Shown here in pieces: positions 7,833 to 16,649 of a DNA stretch of 34,252 nt. This DNA is from Candidatus Peribacteria bacterium RIFCSPHIGHO2_02_FULL_53_20 (GTDB lineage Bacteria > Patescibacteriota > Gracilibacteria > Peribacterales > Peribacteraceae). Each line of letters opens with the position of its first letter. Position 1 is the first letter of the stretch. Both the position numbers and the translations under genes were made by a program. The stretch covers positions 1 through 34,252 of the forward strand of contig MFXW01000070.1 of NCBI GenBank assembly GCA_001787585.1. The letters run 5' to 3'. A model generated the notes under the pieces. It was given only the letters and a program-made list of their open reading frames with translations. It had not been told where the DNA came from and made no database searches.

Positions 7833-8831
7833 TCAATCTTCCCGGATCAGTTTTGTTCCCTTTCGAAGCATTTTCTTCTGAAGATCGATGCCCTTGAGGG
7901 CGCAGGCATCATCACAGATGCAATCGCGCAGATCACAATCTTCGATGGTGCAGCAGTCAAAGAGAACAACGTTTTCTAGCGTGGAATTCCGTACGGTGCA
8001 GCACTGACCTGTGACGACACTGCCCGAGCATTGCGTATTCTCCAATATTGAGTCTTCGCCGGTCAGAACGGTTTTCCCTACAAGAGCGGTGGTTGCTTCG
8101 AGGTAAGCATCAAACGAACCAATATCAAACCAGGGCTCATGGAAGAGGAATGTATCAATGGGAATATGTTGCCGTAGGAATTCCTCGAAGATACCGCCGA
8201 CGTTGTCGGGATGCGAGGCAGCATATTCCACGAGAATAGGGAGAGTGGAGCGGGGGAGGAGGGAGCAGCCGGTGGAAACCAACGTAGAGCGCGGGTTATG
8301 GGGTTTTTCTTCGAAGGAGGAGACGGAGTGGATTGTTTGTTCGTTTGTTCGTTTGTTCGTTTGTTCGATGAGGACGGTACCAAATTGTTTTGCACGCTCC
8401 AGATCGCCGATGTCGTGGGCAGCCAGAAGAGGAGTATCGGGTTTGGCGGATTGGATAAATGTTTCGAGAGAACAGCCGAGGTAGTTATCTCCCGTGAGCA
8501 GAAGAATGTCATCATCAATCTTCGCATCTCGTATCCACTGCGCGACTGCGCCGAGGGCGCCGAGTTTGTGGTCGTCGTGGCGGGTGTCCTCTATAAGGAT
8601 CGTGAGTGGGGAGTGGGGAGATCGGGAGATCGGGAGTTGGGACTTCCATTGATGAAATGCATTTGCAAAAACTGCATTAGTACTGACTGTAATAGGAATG
8701 TTGTTTGGAATCTTCTCGACGAGGTGCGTGAGGATGGGTTTGCCCGCAAGCGGCAGGAGAGGCTTTGGACGCGATTCCGTGAGGGGCCAGAGGCGGGTAG
8801 CAAATCCGCCGGCGAGGATGAAGGCTTTCAT
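7833..8831 (-). CDS. NDP-sugar pyrophosphorylase / nucleotidyltransferase
   Basis: MKAFILAGGFATRLWPLTESRPKPLLPLAGKPILTHLVEKI; LLLTGDNYLG; FEEKPHNP; C-terminal hexapeptide-like region. Confidence 0.9.
   Translation of the reverse strand: MKAFILAGGFATRLWPLTESRPKPLLPLAGKPILTHLVEKIPNNIPITVSTNAVFANAFHQWKSQLPISRSPHSPLTILIEDTRHDDHKLGALGAVAQWIRDAKIDDDILLLTGDNYLGCSLETFIQSAKPDTPLLAAHDIGDLERAKQFGTVLIEQTNKRTNEQTIHSVSSFEEKPHNPRSTLVSTGCSLLPRSTLPILVEYAASHPDNVGGIFEEFLRQHIPIDTFLFHEPWFDIGSFDAYLEATTALVGKTVLTGEDSILENTQCSGSVVTGQCCTVRNSTLENVVLFDCCTIEDCDLRDCICDDACALKGIDLQKKMLRKGTKLIRED
8336..8367. repeat. Tandem repeat (TTTGTTCG)x4 inside the nucleotidyltransferase gene
   Basis: Four exact 8-bp units read directly; unit length is not divisible by 3. 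Confidence 0.97.
8604..8640. repeat. Low-complexity tandem tract (GAGTGGG)x2 (GAGATCGG)x2 GAGTTGG inside the same gene
   Basis: Read directly from sequence. Confidence 0.9.
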
Positions 8832-8853
8832 AGAGGTGAGTTTTTCTAGGGTA

Positions 8854-9660
8854 TTACCGCAAAAACCAATTCCACCAATCATTCTTGGGGCGAACGACCG
8901 TCACTGGCACTCCTTCTAGCGACTCCACCGATTCATCGCGCTCCACGATGCCGAAGACGGAGGGAAGCACGATATAGGTGATGCCGCGGTTGCGGCAGGC
9001 GGAGAGTAAGTTCAAAGATTGTTCGAGGTCACTCCCCTGAATGAGATGGGTGATCTTGAAGCGCTCGAGCGTCTCCTCGAGTTTATTGAGTTTTCCGAGT
9101 ACAGGCACGCCTTCGATCGCCGTATCCTTCACTCCACGACCGTCGAGAACGGCAACTGGCTTCAGTGCACTTTTGCGGATCTTCATCGTCTTGAGTAGGG
9201 CACGCGATTCCCGCGTTACTCCTACAAGAAGTGTCGGAAAAGCTGGAGGATCGCGACGCAGCAAGCTTCGCTGGATCTGTTCCCAGATGATGTGCCAGGC
9301 AAGTGTCGTTACGGTGCTTAATGTGAATGCATAAACGAGGAGCATCCGGCTGAAGAACTCCTTATACGTGAAGTAGTAACCGATCGTGAAGAGCGCGATG
9401 CCCACAAGGCAGGAATAGGCGATGTAGGCGGCATTGCGGACGGTCGCCTGATTTCGCGTAAGTGCAAACGTACGTGTCGTTCCGAGGACCACGAGCCATA
9501 CCGGTGCGATGATCAGCGTCACTACGAAAAATTTCCCGAAGAGAAAATCTGTGGAGAGGATCGGACCGACCTGGAGGAAATAGGCAGCGCAGTACGCGGC
9601 AGCGAAGGTCAGGATGTCGGAGAGAAGCCAAACAATCAGGAGAATCCGGTGACGGAACAT
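8854..9660 (-). CDS. Membrane protein resembling the N-terminal TM + CoA_binding_3-like region of polyprenyl glycosylphosphotransferases, without a catalytic domain
   Basis: Multiple N-terminal TM segments, then LLVGVTRESRALLKTMKIRKSALKPVAVLDGRGVKDTAIEGVPVLGKLNKLEETLERFKITHLIQG...; ends at VRPKNDWWNWFLR. Confidence 0.7.
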   Translation of the reverse strand: MFRHRILLIVWLLSDILTFAAAYCAAYFLQVGPILSTDFLFGKFFVVTLIIAPVWLVVLGTTRTFALTRNQATVRNAAYIAYSCLVGIALFTIGYYFTYKEFFSRMLLVYAFTLSTVTTLAWHIIWEQIQRSLLRRDPPAFPTLLVGVTRESRALLKTMKIRKSALKPVAVLDGRGVKDTAIEGVPVLGKLNKLEETLERFKITHLIQGSDLEQSLNLLSACRNRGITYIVLPSVFGIVERDESVESLEGVPVTVVRPKNDWWNWFLR

Positions 9661-9746
9661 ACATGTAGAATACAGGTTTTTTGGTTTGTTTGTTTCTTTG
9701 TCGTGAAGCATTTCCAACAAACTAGTCAACCAAAAAACCAAAACTA

Positions 9747-10730
9747 TTACTTTTGGCTTACTGAGATGGTCCATGTGTAGGGCAACTTCGTGCTATCCCA
9801 CGGCACCTCTCCATTCCATTGGTGCGATCCGTTGGCGATGGTGATGCCTCCGGGGAACACATATGTTTCGATCCAGGCGAGCTTCATGGCAATCACATGG
9901 TTCGTCCTGGCACGTGCGATGAATGCATCGCGCTGGAAGATGTAATACGTGAGGGATTCGGTAATATCCTCGAAAACATCCCAGGAGGCGTAACCGGTGA
10001 CGAAGTTTTCGGGCTTCATACCCTCCTTCTGCACGTTGTGCGCCGTCCATGAGATCCGGTAGAAGACGAGGCTTGGGTCGTCATTCCACATGATGTCGTT
10101 GCCGTCCTTAAACTCGCTTGCGCCAGCAACTGGGGTTCCTTGCAGACATCCGAGATCGAGTACATGACCGAATTCATGCGCGAAGAGTGTGCGAAATTCA
10201 TGGTCGTCGATCTTGGAGCCGTCCATGACGATGCTCTCTTTCCCTGCAACGCCGCGCTGACCGCTGTTGTCGTACCGGACGTAGAAATTTTTCATGGTGT
10301 TGTGGCATTTTTTCGGCATGAGGCGGAGCATTTCATTCGCGATGAGGCGGTGCCTGAGCAGGATATCGGGCTGGTCAAGAACAGGGAAAATATCTGAAGT
10401 GGGGAACGGAGACTGGGGCGATTGTGATTGCACAGATGATGCAGACGCTTGGATGGAAGTAGCTGACGAAGTGCTGCCTGTTAGCAATTCTGCGCGAATG
10501 GCACGGGTAGGCTTCCTCTGCTTAAGGGACGCGCGAGCGATCTGGGTTTTTGCAGAGGATCTCTGAGACGATCGGACGGTATCTCCTATGCTACGAATAC
10601 GCCCTGTCCAGAAGGAAGAGACGCTTGCCACAGGTTGGGATTGTGATACGCTTTTGCCAAGCGCAACGGGAGCGGCAGTTCCGAGGAGCAACGGGCCGAT
10701 GAGGAAAATGGCGAGGGGGAGTACTCTCAC
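9747..10730 (-). CDS. Secreted protein with HEXXH motif (putative zinc metallopeptidase)
   Basis: Signal peptide MRVLPLAIFLIGPLLLGTAAPVALG; FRTLFAHEFGHVLDLGC; downstream FEDITESLTYYI. Confidence 0.75.
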   Translation of the reverse strand: MRVLPLAIFLIGPLLLGTAAPVALGKSVSQSQPVASVSSFWTGRIRSIGDTVRSSQRSSAKTQIARASLKQRKPTRAIRAELLTGSTSSATSIQASASSVQSQSPQSPFPTSDIFPVLDQPDILLRHRLIANEMLRLMPKKCHNTMKNFYVRYDNSGQRGVAGKESIVMDGSKIDDHEFRTLFAHEFGHVLDLGCLQGTPVAGASEFKDGNDIMWNDDPSLVFYRISWTAHNVQKEGMKPENFVTGYASWDVFEDITESLTYYIFQRDAFIARARTNHVIAMKLAWIETYVFPGGITIANGSHQWNGEVPWDSTKLPYTWTISVSQK

Positions 10731-10761
10731 GTGTGCTGAAGAAAGAGGTAATATTTTATAC

Positions 10762-10767
10762 TATAAT
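10762..10767 (+). promoter_or_regulatory. TATAAT -10 box 9 nt upstream of the next start codon
   Basis: TATACTATAATATTGTTTAAATG; no good -35 box seen. Confidence 0.4.
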
Positions 10768-10776
10768 ATTGTTTAA

Positions 10777-12318
10777 ATGTCAATGTCATTATTCTCTGAT
10801 ACATCTGGTGCTCCTGAGCCAACGGAAATACCTCTAATGGCAGATTCTCCTGTTTCTACGGGGGGTGCTGCAGCCGTAGCAAACCCTGCAGTACACCCTG
10901 GTCAGACCTATACGGTGACGATCGAAAAGCTGACCTTTGGAGGGTCTGGATTGGCTCATGTAGGCGATTTGGCTGTCTTTGTTCCCAGCACCATTCCCGG
11001 ACAGCAGGTCGAAATCATCATCACCAAATTCCGGGGAAATTCCGCAGAGGCACGAGTGAATAAAATCGTCCGGAAAGCAAAAGATGAGATCATGCCAAAG
11101 TGCCAGCACTTCCACGATTGCGGTGGATGCCAGTGGCAGAATCTTCCGTACGATAAACAGATCGGATTCAAGGAAGAGATTGTTCGCGAGACTCTGGCTC
11201 ATCTCACGCCCGTCGATGATGCTGTTCGCGAGTCGCTTCCCGGCAGAGTGCTGAAAATCATCCCGAGCCCGCAGGTATTTCACTATAGAAACAAGCTCGA
11301 ACTTTCTTTTGGATTTTCTTCCATGGATACAGAAGAGAAAGACGGGAAGAGGATCTATTTCGACAATGGTCCGACCGTGGGATTCCACCAGCCTGGAAAG
11401 TGGGAGACGGTTCTCCCAATTTCGGAATGCCACCTCTACGACGAGCAGATCGGGCAACTTCTTGCGGACGTCCGCAAGTTTATGCAGGAGACCAAGCTTC
11501 CTGTCTATAACCCCAAAACCCATAAGGGACTCTTCCGCACATTGCTCCTGCGCCGCGGTATTCACACGGGAGAATCGATGATTGCGTTCGTTGTGAAAGC
11601 TCGCAAAAAAGAACTCGAGCCAATCTTCCAGCACTTCATGCGGTTTGCAGGGCGCTCAGGATTGAAGTCGCTTCTCGTCATTGAAAATATGAGCCTCAAT
11701 GACAAGCCCGAAGAACCCAAAGTGCATTGCCTCGCCGGAAAACCTTTCATCACCGAGCGACTCTTCGATCTCACATTCGAAATCTCGCCTTTCTCTTTCT
11801 TCCAGACAAACACATTAGCAGCAGAGAAACTGTATCAGGCGATCGTCGACGGCGCGGAGATCGGGCAAAAAGACGTGGTGCTCGATGCCTACTGCGGCAT
11901 GGGGACGATCGGGCAGTACGTGGCGCGCTTCTGCCAAAAAGTCGTCGGCGTGGAAAGTCACCCGACAGCAATCGAAGACGCACTCAAGAGTGCCGGCAAA
12001 AATCGCATCGGCAATATCAGCTTCTACAAAGGGCGCATGGAGCAGGTGATCGGTGATCAACTGGCACCCAATGGCAAATACCAATTCACCGTCGCGATCG
12101 TCGATCCGCCGCGCGCCGGCATGCATCCGAAGGCGCTTGCGGGTGTGCTTGCCCATAAACCTGAGAGATTGGTGTATGTCTCGTGTAACACTGCGACTTT
12201 TGCACGTGATCTCGGCGTTATCTTAAAAGCAGGATATGACCTGCGAACGGTGCAGCCGGTGGATTTGTTTCCGCATACGTCGCATATAGAGACGGTTGCT
12301 GTGCTTCAACGTCGATAA
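10777..12318 (+). CDS. 23S rRNA (uracil-5-)-methyltransferase, RumA/RlmD-TrmA family with TRAM domain
   Basis: TRAM-like VTIEKLTFGGSGLAHVGDLAVFVPSTIPGQQVEIIITK; FeS motif CQHFHDCGGCQWQNLPYDKQ; VLDAYCGMGTIG; VDPPRAGMHPKAL; LVYVSCNTATFARDL. Confidence 0.93.
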   Translation: MSMSLFSDTSGAPEPTEIPLMADSPVSTGGAAAVANPAVHPGQTYTVTIEKLTFGGSGLAHVGDLAVFVPSTIPGQQVEIIITKFRGNSAEARVNKIVRKAKDEIMPKCQHFHDCGGCQWQNLPYDKQIGFKEEIVRETLAHLTPVDDAVRESLPGRVLKIIPSPQVFHYRNKLELSFGFSSMDTEEKDGKRIYFDNGPTVGFHQPGKWETVLPISECHLYDEQIGQLLADVRKFMQETKLPVYNPKTHKGLFRTLLLRRGIHTGESMIAFVVKARKKELEPIFQHFMRFAGRSGLKSLLVIENMSLNDKPEEPKVHCLAGKPFITERLFDLTFEISPFSFFQTNTLAAEKLYQAIVDGAEIGQKDVVLDAYCGMGTIGQYVARFCQKVVGVESHPTAIEDALKSAGKNRIGNISFYKGRMEQVIGDQLAPNGKYQFTVAIVDPPRAGMHPKALAGVLAHKPERLVYVSCNTATFARDLGVILKAGYDLRTVQPVDLFPHTSHIETVAVLQRR

Positions 12319-12420
12319 GAGTTTGCGAGGATTGCGGAGTTTGCGAGATGCATCTTGTGATCACTGTAGGATGCGTTTGCACCTATTGCATTCCTTCAAC
12401 ATTGGGCATGATTCTTTACT

Positions 12421-13287
12421 ATGCATAGAGCTGCACAGCGCGATCACGAGCTTGAAACTCTCAATGGGATTATCAGTCGAGAGGAACTCAGACGGATACG
12501 CCAAGATGCATTTGGTACAACCTGCCCTATTCCCATGCGGAAAGAACGAATACCGAAACAACTGTCGGTGCAGGAGAGAAGGAAACTTGAAAAGTTCTAC
12601 AATGCTCACAGAGTGACCGAGTATTCGGATGTTGCGCACTATGGGACATATCATATTGCGCGACGTATTTTTGAGCTTCTTGGTCATCAAGCATTGTCGG
12701 AGAGGCTCGTAGTACCCAGTCTGGAAGATGTGAATGAGGAAAGTCCCGTCGATAATATCATTGTTGCCGGCACTGCATGCTCTGGGAAAAATAACCACGC
12801 ATCAAGAATTGCAACGGCACTTGGGCGAACCTTCATCGATATTGATGATTTTGTTGCAGGGCGGTATCTCCAGAAGATGAAAAGAGGCATTCCTCCTACG
12901 ACTGAAGACAGGCTATCCGTATACATCACCGCATTGCATATTATGCATCTCATGAATGAAACTGGCCGCAAGGTTGTTTTGATTTATCCTGCTCAAAAGC
13001 AGGTGTATCGGGATCTTCTTCGCACCGCACGAAACGTTCGTTTTGTGCTGCTTCACGCACCAAAGGACGTCCTATTGCAACGAGCCAGACGTAGGAAACA
13101 TCCGATCATTCATGGTGACCGTTGTGAGCCCTTCATTGAAGATCAAGTACGCATTTTAGAGATGCCAACAGGATATGAATGCATGGATACAGTAAGTGTA
13201 TCGACCGATGCTCCGGAAAATAAAGTGCAAAAAATCATTCAAGAGCATCTGCATCAGTGGTTGTTTGCCAATGCCAAACTTCTTTAA
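12421..13287 (+). CDS. Gluconokinase-like P-loop protein with N-terminal extension and altered Walker A
   Basis: IIVAGTACSGKNNHASRIATALGRTFIDIDDFVAGRYLQKMKRGIPPTTEDRLSVYI resembles the GntK GxxGSGKS...F.DGDD..P..N..KM..G.PL.DEDR pattern. Confidence 0.6.
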   Translation: MHRAAQRDHELETLNGIISREELRRIRQDAFGTTCPIPMRKERIPKQLSVQERRKLEKFYNAHRVTEYSDVAHYGTYHIARRIFELLGHQALSERLVVPSLEDVNEESPVDNIIVAGTACSGKNNHASRIATALGRTFIDIDDFVAGRYLQKMKRGIPPTTEDRLSVYITALHIMHLMNETGRKVVLIYPAQKQVYRDLLRTARNVRFVLLHAPKDVLLQRARRRKHPIIHGDRCEPFIEDQVRILEMPTGYECMDTVSVSTDAPENKVQKIIQEHLHQWLFANAKLL

Positions 13288-13400
13288 TCTACTTTTGAAT
13301 TGATGGTTCAGTAACTCCACAAACTTTTATGCATCACAGTTTTCGCAGTCCCAACAGCAGCAGACCGGGTAAACTTGACGAATAATGCAGAGCTTGCTTA

Positions 13401-14453
13401 ATGTTCAAATACGTTATAGCTTTCTCAGCCATGGATCATACGACTCTTGATGAAGCTCGCGTTCGGCAATTGGTCTCTGAGAGCGATCCGGCGCGGCGCG
13501 TGGAGGCAATAATGCAGTTTGTTATGGATTTGCGTGTTGGAGAAGCAAAGAGATTCAGGGAGCTTCTCCGATCTCTTGGCTCAGAAGGTCATGTTGGAGC
13601 CGAGGTGGCCGCTAATCGGAGGCAGATCTTGGATGTGCTGCAGCATGAAGAGGATATGCACCCGGATGTCGAGCGAGGCTCTGAGCAGTTTGCCATCATC
13701 AATATGAACGATGCACCTGAGGACAGGGATACTTGGGGAACATCACGGCACGTTGACCGCACACAAGAATTGGGCTGGTCTTTCGATGCAGAGCTTATAG
13801 AACTGGATGGAGAATTTGGAGCAGCGTACAGCGACCAGCCACATATCTATTTCCTTGTGGATGGAGAAGTAGATATTACTATTGGCGACAAGCCCTCCGT
13901 ACCGATGACCCGGAATGCGCAAGCAGCGATTCCTGCAGGCACCAGTTTCAAGGTATCCGGTCATGGCAAGGTATTCGCACTCCACATGCATGCTGAAAAA
14001 ATGCGAGGACTGCAGCCGGAAGTGGTGGTAGGGAACTTCGATGATGTGCCTGTTGGTGCATCACAGGAAGCGCCATATCATGCTGAAACGGCGCAGTGTC
14101 CCTGCGGACCTTCCCGCAGAATCCAGCTGATAAAACATGGCTGGGGTTTAAGTACGCACCTGACAACCATGGGCTTGCATGTGAATGAGACTACGTATCC
14201 TCTGGCAAAGGGACACGAGCACTTCACGACCCTTGAGGCTTACTACATTGCGAGGATTCATGAAGGAAAACCCATCATGACTATTGATGGAATGTCTTTC
14301 CCTCTCTCGGAGGAACAATTGATTTTGGTTCCCAGAGGAGTAATGCATGATATTGAAGGAGGAAAGGTTGATGTTCGCATCCTCGTTATAGGTGGACATG
14401 ATGATGAGGATTTCCGAAGAGAAGACTGGAGGCATGTAAGAGATAAGAAGTAA
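13401..14453 (+). CDS. Bicupin-like protein
   Basis: Two cupin-like stretches: HIYFLVDGEVDITIGDKPSVPMTRNAQAAIPAGTSFKV and GHEHFTTLEAYYIARIHEGKPIMTIDGMSFPLSEEQLILVPRGVMHDIEGG. Start may be ATG at 13431. Confidence 0.6.
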   Translation: MFKYVIAFSAMDHTTLDEARVRQLVSESDPARRVEAIMQFVMDLRVGEAKRFRELLRSLGSEGHVGAEVAANRRQILDVLQHEEDMHPDVERGSEQFAIINMNDAPEDRDTWGTSRHVDRTQELGWSFDAELIELDGEFGAAYSDQPHIYFLVDGEVDITIGDKPSVPMTRNAQAAIPAGTSFKVSGHGKVFALHMHAEKMRGLQPEVVVGNFDDVPVGASQEAPYHAETAQCPCGPSRRIQLIKHGWGLSTHLTTMGLHVNETTYPLAKGHEHFTTLEAYYIARIHEGKPIMTIDGMSFPLSEEQLILVPRGVMHDIEGGKVDVRILVIGGHDDEDFRREDWRHVRDKK

Positions 14454-14480
14454 CATGGTTGAGTTGCCGCGGCTCCTCCC

Positions 14481-14945
14481 ATGCATCACATCACTCTTCT
14501 CTGCGTCGGCTCCCTCAAATTCTCCTGGGCGAAATCTGCATGTGAAGACTATGCAGATCGGCTCAGTCATTCATTGAAGTTGGAGATTGTTGAACTTCCC
14601 GCGAGCCGATCGCGCGAATTGGAGCAGCAGAGGGAAGAAGAGTCGGAGCGGATTATTCAAGCCTTAGAAAAGAGGGGAGGGATGGTGTGGGTGTTGGATG
14701 AACGGGGGAAGGAAATGGATTCAACGACGTTTTCGAAGGAGTTGCAGGTTGCAAAGGACAGAGGGGATGCGATGACATTTGTGTTGGGCGGAGCGTATGG
14801 ATTGAATGATACTGTTCGGAAGAAAGCGAATCGATTATTGAGACTCAGCGCGATGACGCTGCCGCATGAACTGTGCAGAGTGGTGTTTCTGGAGCAGTTG
14901 TATAGGGCACAGGAGATTGGGAGGGGGAGTGGGTATCATCATTAA
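14481..14945 (+). CDS. rlmH: 23S rRNA (pseudouridine1915-N3)-methyltransferase
   Basis: HHITLLCVGSLKFSWAKSACEDYADRL...FVLGGAYGLNDTVRKKANRLLRLSAMTLPHELCRVVFLEQLYRAQEIGRGSGYHH. Confidence 0.95.
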   Translation: MHHITLLCVGSLKFSWAKSACEDYADRLSHSLKLEIVELPASRSRELEQQREEESERIIQALEKRGGMVWVLDERGKEMDSTTFSKELQVAKDRGDAMTFVLGGAYGLNDTVRKKANRLLRLSAMTLPHELCRVVFLEQLYRAQEIGRGSGYHH

Positions 14946-14963
14946 GTCGCATTTCCTTGGCAT

Positions 14964-14997
14964 TTGACATTGACAAATTAAATAGAATAAATACATT
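14964..14997 (+). promoter_or_regulatory. Candidate promoter TTGACATTGACA...TACATT
   Basis: Second TTGACA at 14970-14975, 16-bp spacer, TACATT at 14992-14997; the next ATG is at 15004. Confidence 0.45.
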
Positions 14998-15003
14998 AAA
15001 TGT

Positions 15004-15561
15004 ATGTCTAAGACTGAAATATATCCAGGTCCGAATTGGCTTATTCAACAGGATTTTCCTGGAAGTACACTGAATGACGAGATGGTGGGGCAATTGCAAA
15101 GCAGACACACCGGCCTAAAGTTAGAATATCTGGCCAGAGATATAAATGCCGCTTGCTCCATGTATCAAAGTACTGCCGCTCAACTACTTAATCCAATGAT
15201 TCGTGGGCGAGGCAAAACAAGAGATTTGGCGCGAACACCAATTCAGGTTATGCCTGTGGATCCGAATGGTGAAGCGCGTTCGTTGCCCATTGAGCAGGGT
15301 ATTCATGATCTACTTTTGCATCGGATTTTTTCTTTGCGAGATCATAACTTTCGAAGCATTTCCATTATTTTAGAATCAGCAATAAAAAGTGCTCGTGCGC
15401 AATATGAACATGCACGATTGGGCTGGGTGCCTGTCGATCAGGATCCTTCAGTTGTATTGTGGAGTAACCCTACGTTAAAAACCCTCGCCGTATATCCTGG
15501 CTCTGGGGATGGAGAGCCTTTCCCTGAGAGTCTTTCACCGTCGTCTTCCATACCACATTGA
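15004..15561 (+). CDS. Hypothetical protein, 185 aa
   Basis: Long ORF with a good upstream promoter candidate; no family recognised. Confidence 0.6.
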   Translation: MSKTEIYPGPNWLIQQDFPGSTLNDEMVGQLQSRHTGLKLEYLARDINAACSMYQSTAAQLLNPMIRGRGKTRDLARTPIQVMPVDPNGEARSLPIEQGIHDLLLHRIFSLRDHNFRSISIILESAIKSARAQYEHARLGWVPVDQDPSVVLWSNPTLKTLAVYPGSGDGEPFPESLSPSSSIPH

Positions 15562-16402
15562 TTCGCACGTCGTAACGACTATCGACTCCGAGTGTTATTT
15601 CCAGGGTCTCATTGGGTTTGAGAGAGACGGGTTCGAGCAGCGGGAGGTAGATCTGTTGCCAGTGCGTGCGTTCGGTGAAGGGGCTGGTGGAGAGGGTAAC
15701 GCCGGGAGCCAGATCGGATTCCCACCATAAGCAAAAACCGTTGCAAGTTGCAGGTTGCAAAAAATGCCATTCAACTTTTGCATGTCGGATTTCTTTGTTG
15801 TGTTTCGTAAAATCAATCCGGTCCCATTCTCTTGTTCCTTCTTTAAGCAGATCCTCCGGGCGGATTTCCTTCACATACATATTGTTCATGGCTACTTCGT
15901 GCGCAGCTTTCCATGTGAAATCTCCTTCGATGCCGGACCATGTATCGATGGTTTGTTGAATGCGATCAAAAATAACCGGAGCAATGAATTGCCGCAATGT
16001 AGAAGGCACCATCGTGCCGCCAGGCTTCAGAAAGCGTTGTGCATCGTTGAGATTCCCGATGATCGATTCTTCCAGTGCGAAGTTGCCGAAAGTTTCGGAG
16101 ATGATGAGATCGACGTTCGGAGGATTCTTCACCTCTGTTGAATGTTTGTGTACGAAATAACAGCTGGTGATGTCGTTTTCTTTGGCAAGTCCACGGCTCA
16201 CATCACTGAGCTCGGAGACTTCGTAGAGATGACATTCTTTCGCACCGAGTTTGCGCGCGAGAAAAGAAAGGTATCCGGTTCCTGCGCCGATATCGGCGAC
16301 GGTGGTGACCCCCGGGACGATCAGTTTTTTCAAGGCATCGGAAAATGCGCGGTTGCGGACGGGGTCTGCCAAGATCACCCGTTGGTATTCGATCAGGGAC
16401 AT
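15470..16402 (-). CDS. SAM-dependent methyltransferase resembling protein arginine methyltransferases (PRMT)
   Basis: MSLIEYQRVILADPVRNRAFSDALKKLI; VADIGAGTGYLSFLARKLGA; double-E-like loop LIISETFGNFALEESII; THW loop TSPFTERTHWQQIYLPL. Confidence 0.8.
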   Translation of the reverse strand: MSLIEYQRVILADPVRNRAFSDALKKLIVPGVTTVADIGAGTGYLSFLARKLGAKECHLYEVSELSDVSRGLAKENDITSCYFVHKHSTEVKNPPNVDLIISETFGNFALEESIIGNLNDAQRFLKPGGTMVPSTLRQFIAPVIFDRIQQTIDTWSGIEGDFTWKAAHEVAMNNMYVKEIRPEDLLKEGTREWDRIDFTKHNKEIRHAKVEWHFLQPATCNGFCLWWESDLAPGVTLSTSPFTERTHWQQIYLPLLEPVSLKPNETLEITLGVDSRYDVRINVVWKTTVKDSQGKALHPQSQDIRRGFLT

Positions 16403-16410
16403 CAAATACA

Positions 16411-16443
16411 TTGTAGAGACGTGCGAATCGCACGTCTCTACAA
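16411..16443. repeat. Palindromic repeat of the GTAGAGACG family, copy B
   Basis: TTGTAGAGACGTGC-GAATC-GCACGTCTCTACAA, perfect 14-bp arms. Confidence 0.9.
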
Positions 16444-16649
16444 CAGATGGGTAATTGCTGGAATTGTTACGGCAACACCGATGCCAGTTGCCCCATCGCG
16501 CCCAGGAGATGCCCGCTTTGTAGAATGCACAGAAGGGCAAAGACCGCCGTGAAGGCATTTACGCTTTTCTGGCTGGAGAACAGCTTCATAGAGGGCTTGG
16601 GTATGTGTTGATATTATATCACTTTTTACAAAAATATCAATATCTGTAA

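Noticed and set aside
10834-11634. 266-aa minus ORF
   Set aside because: Shadow of the RlmD-family gene.
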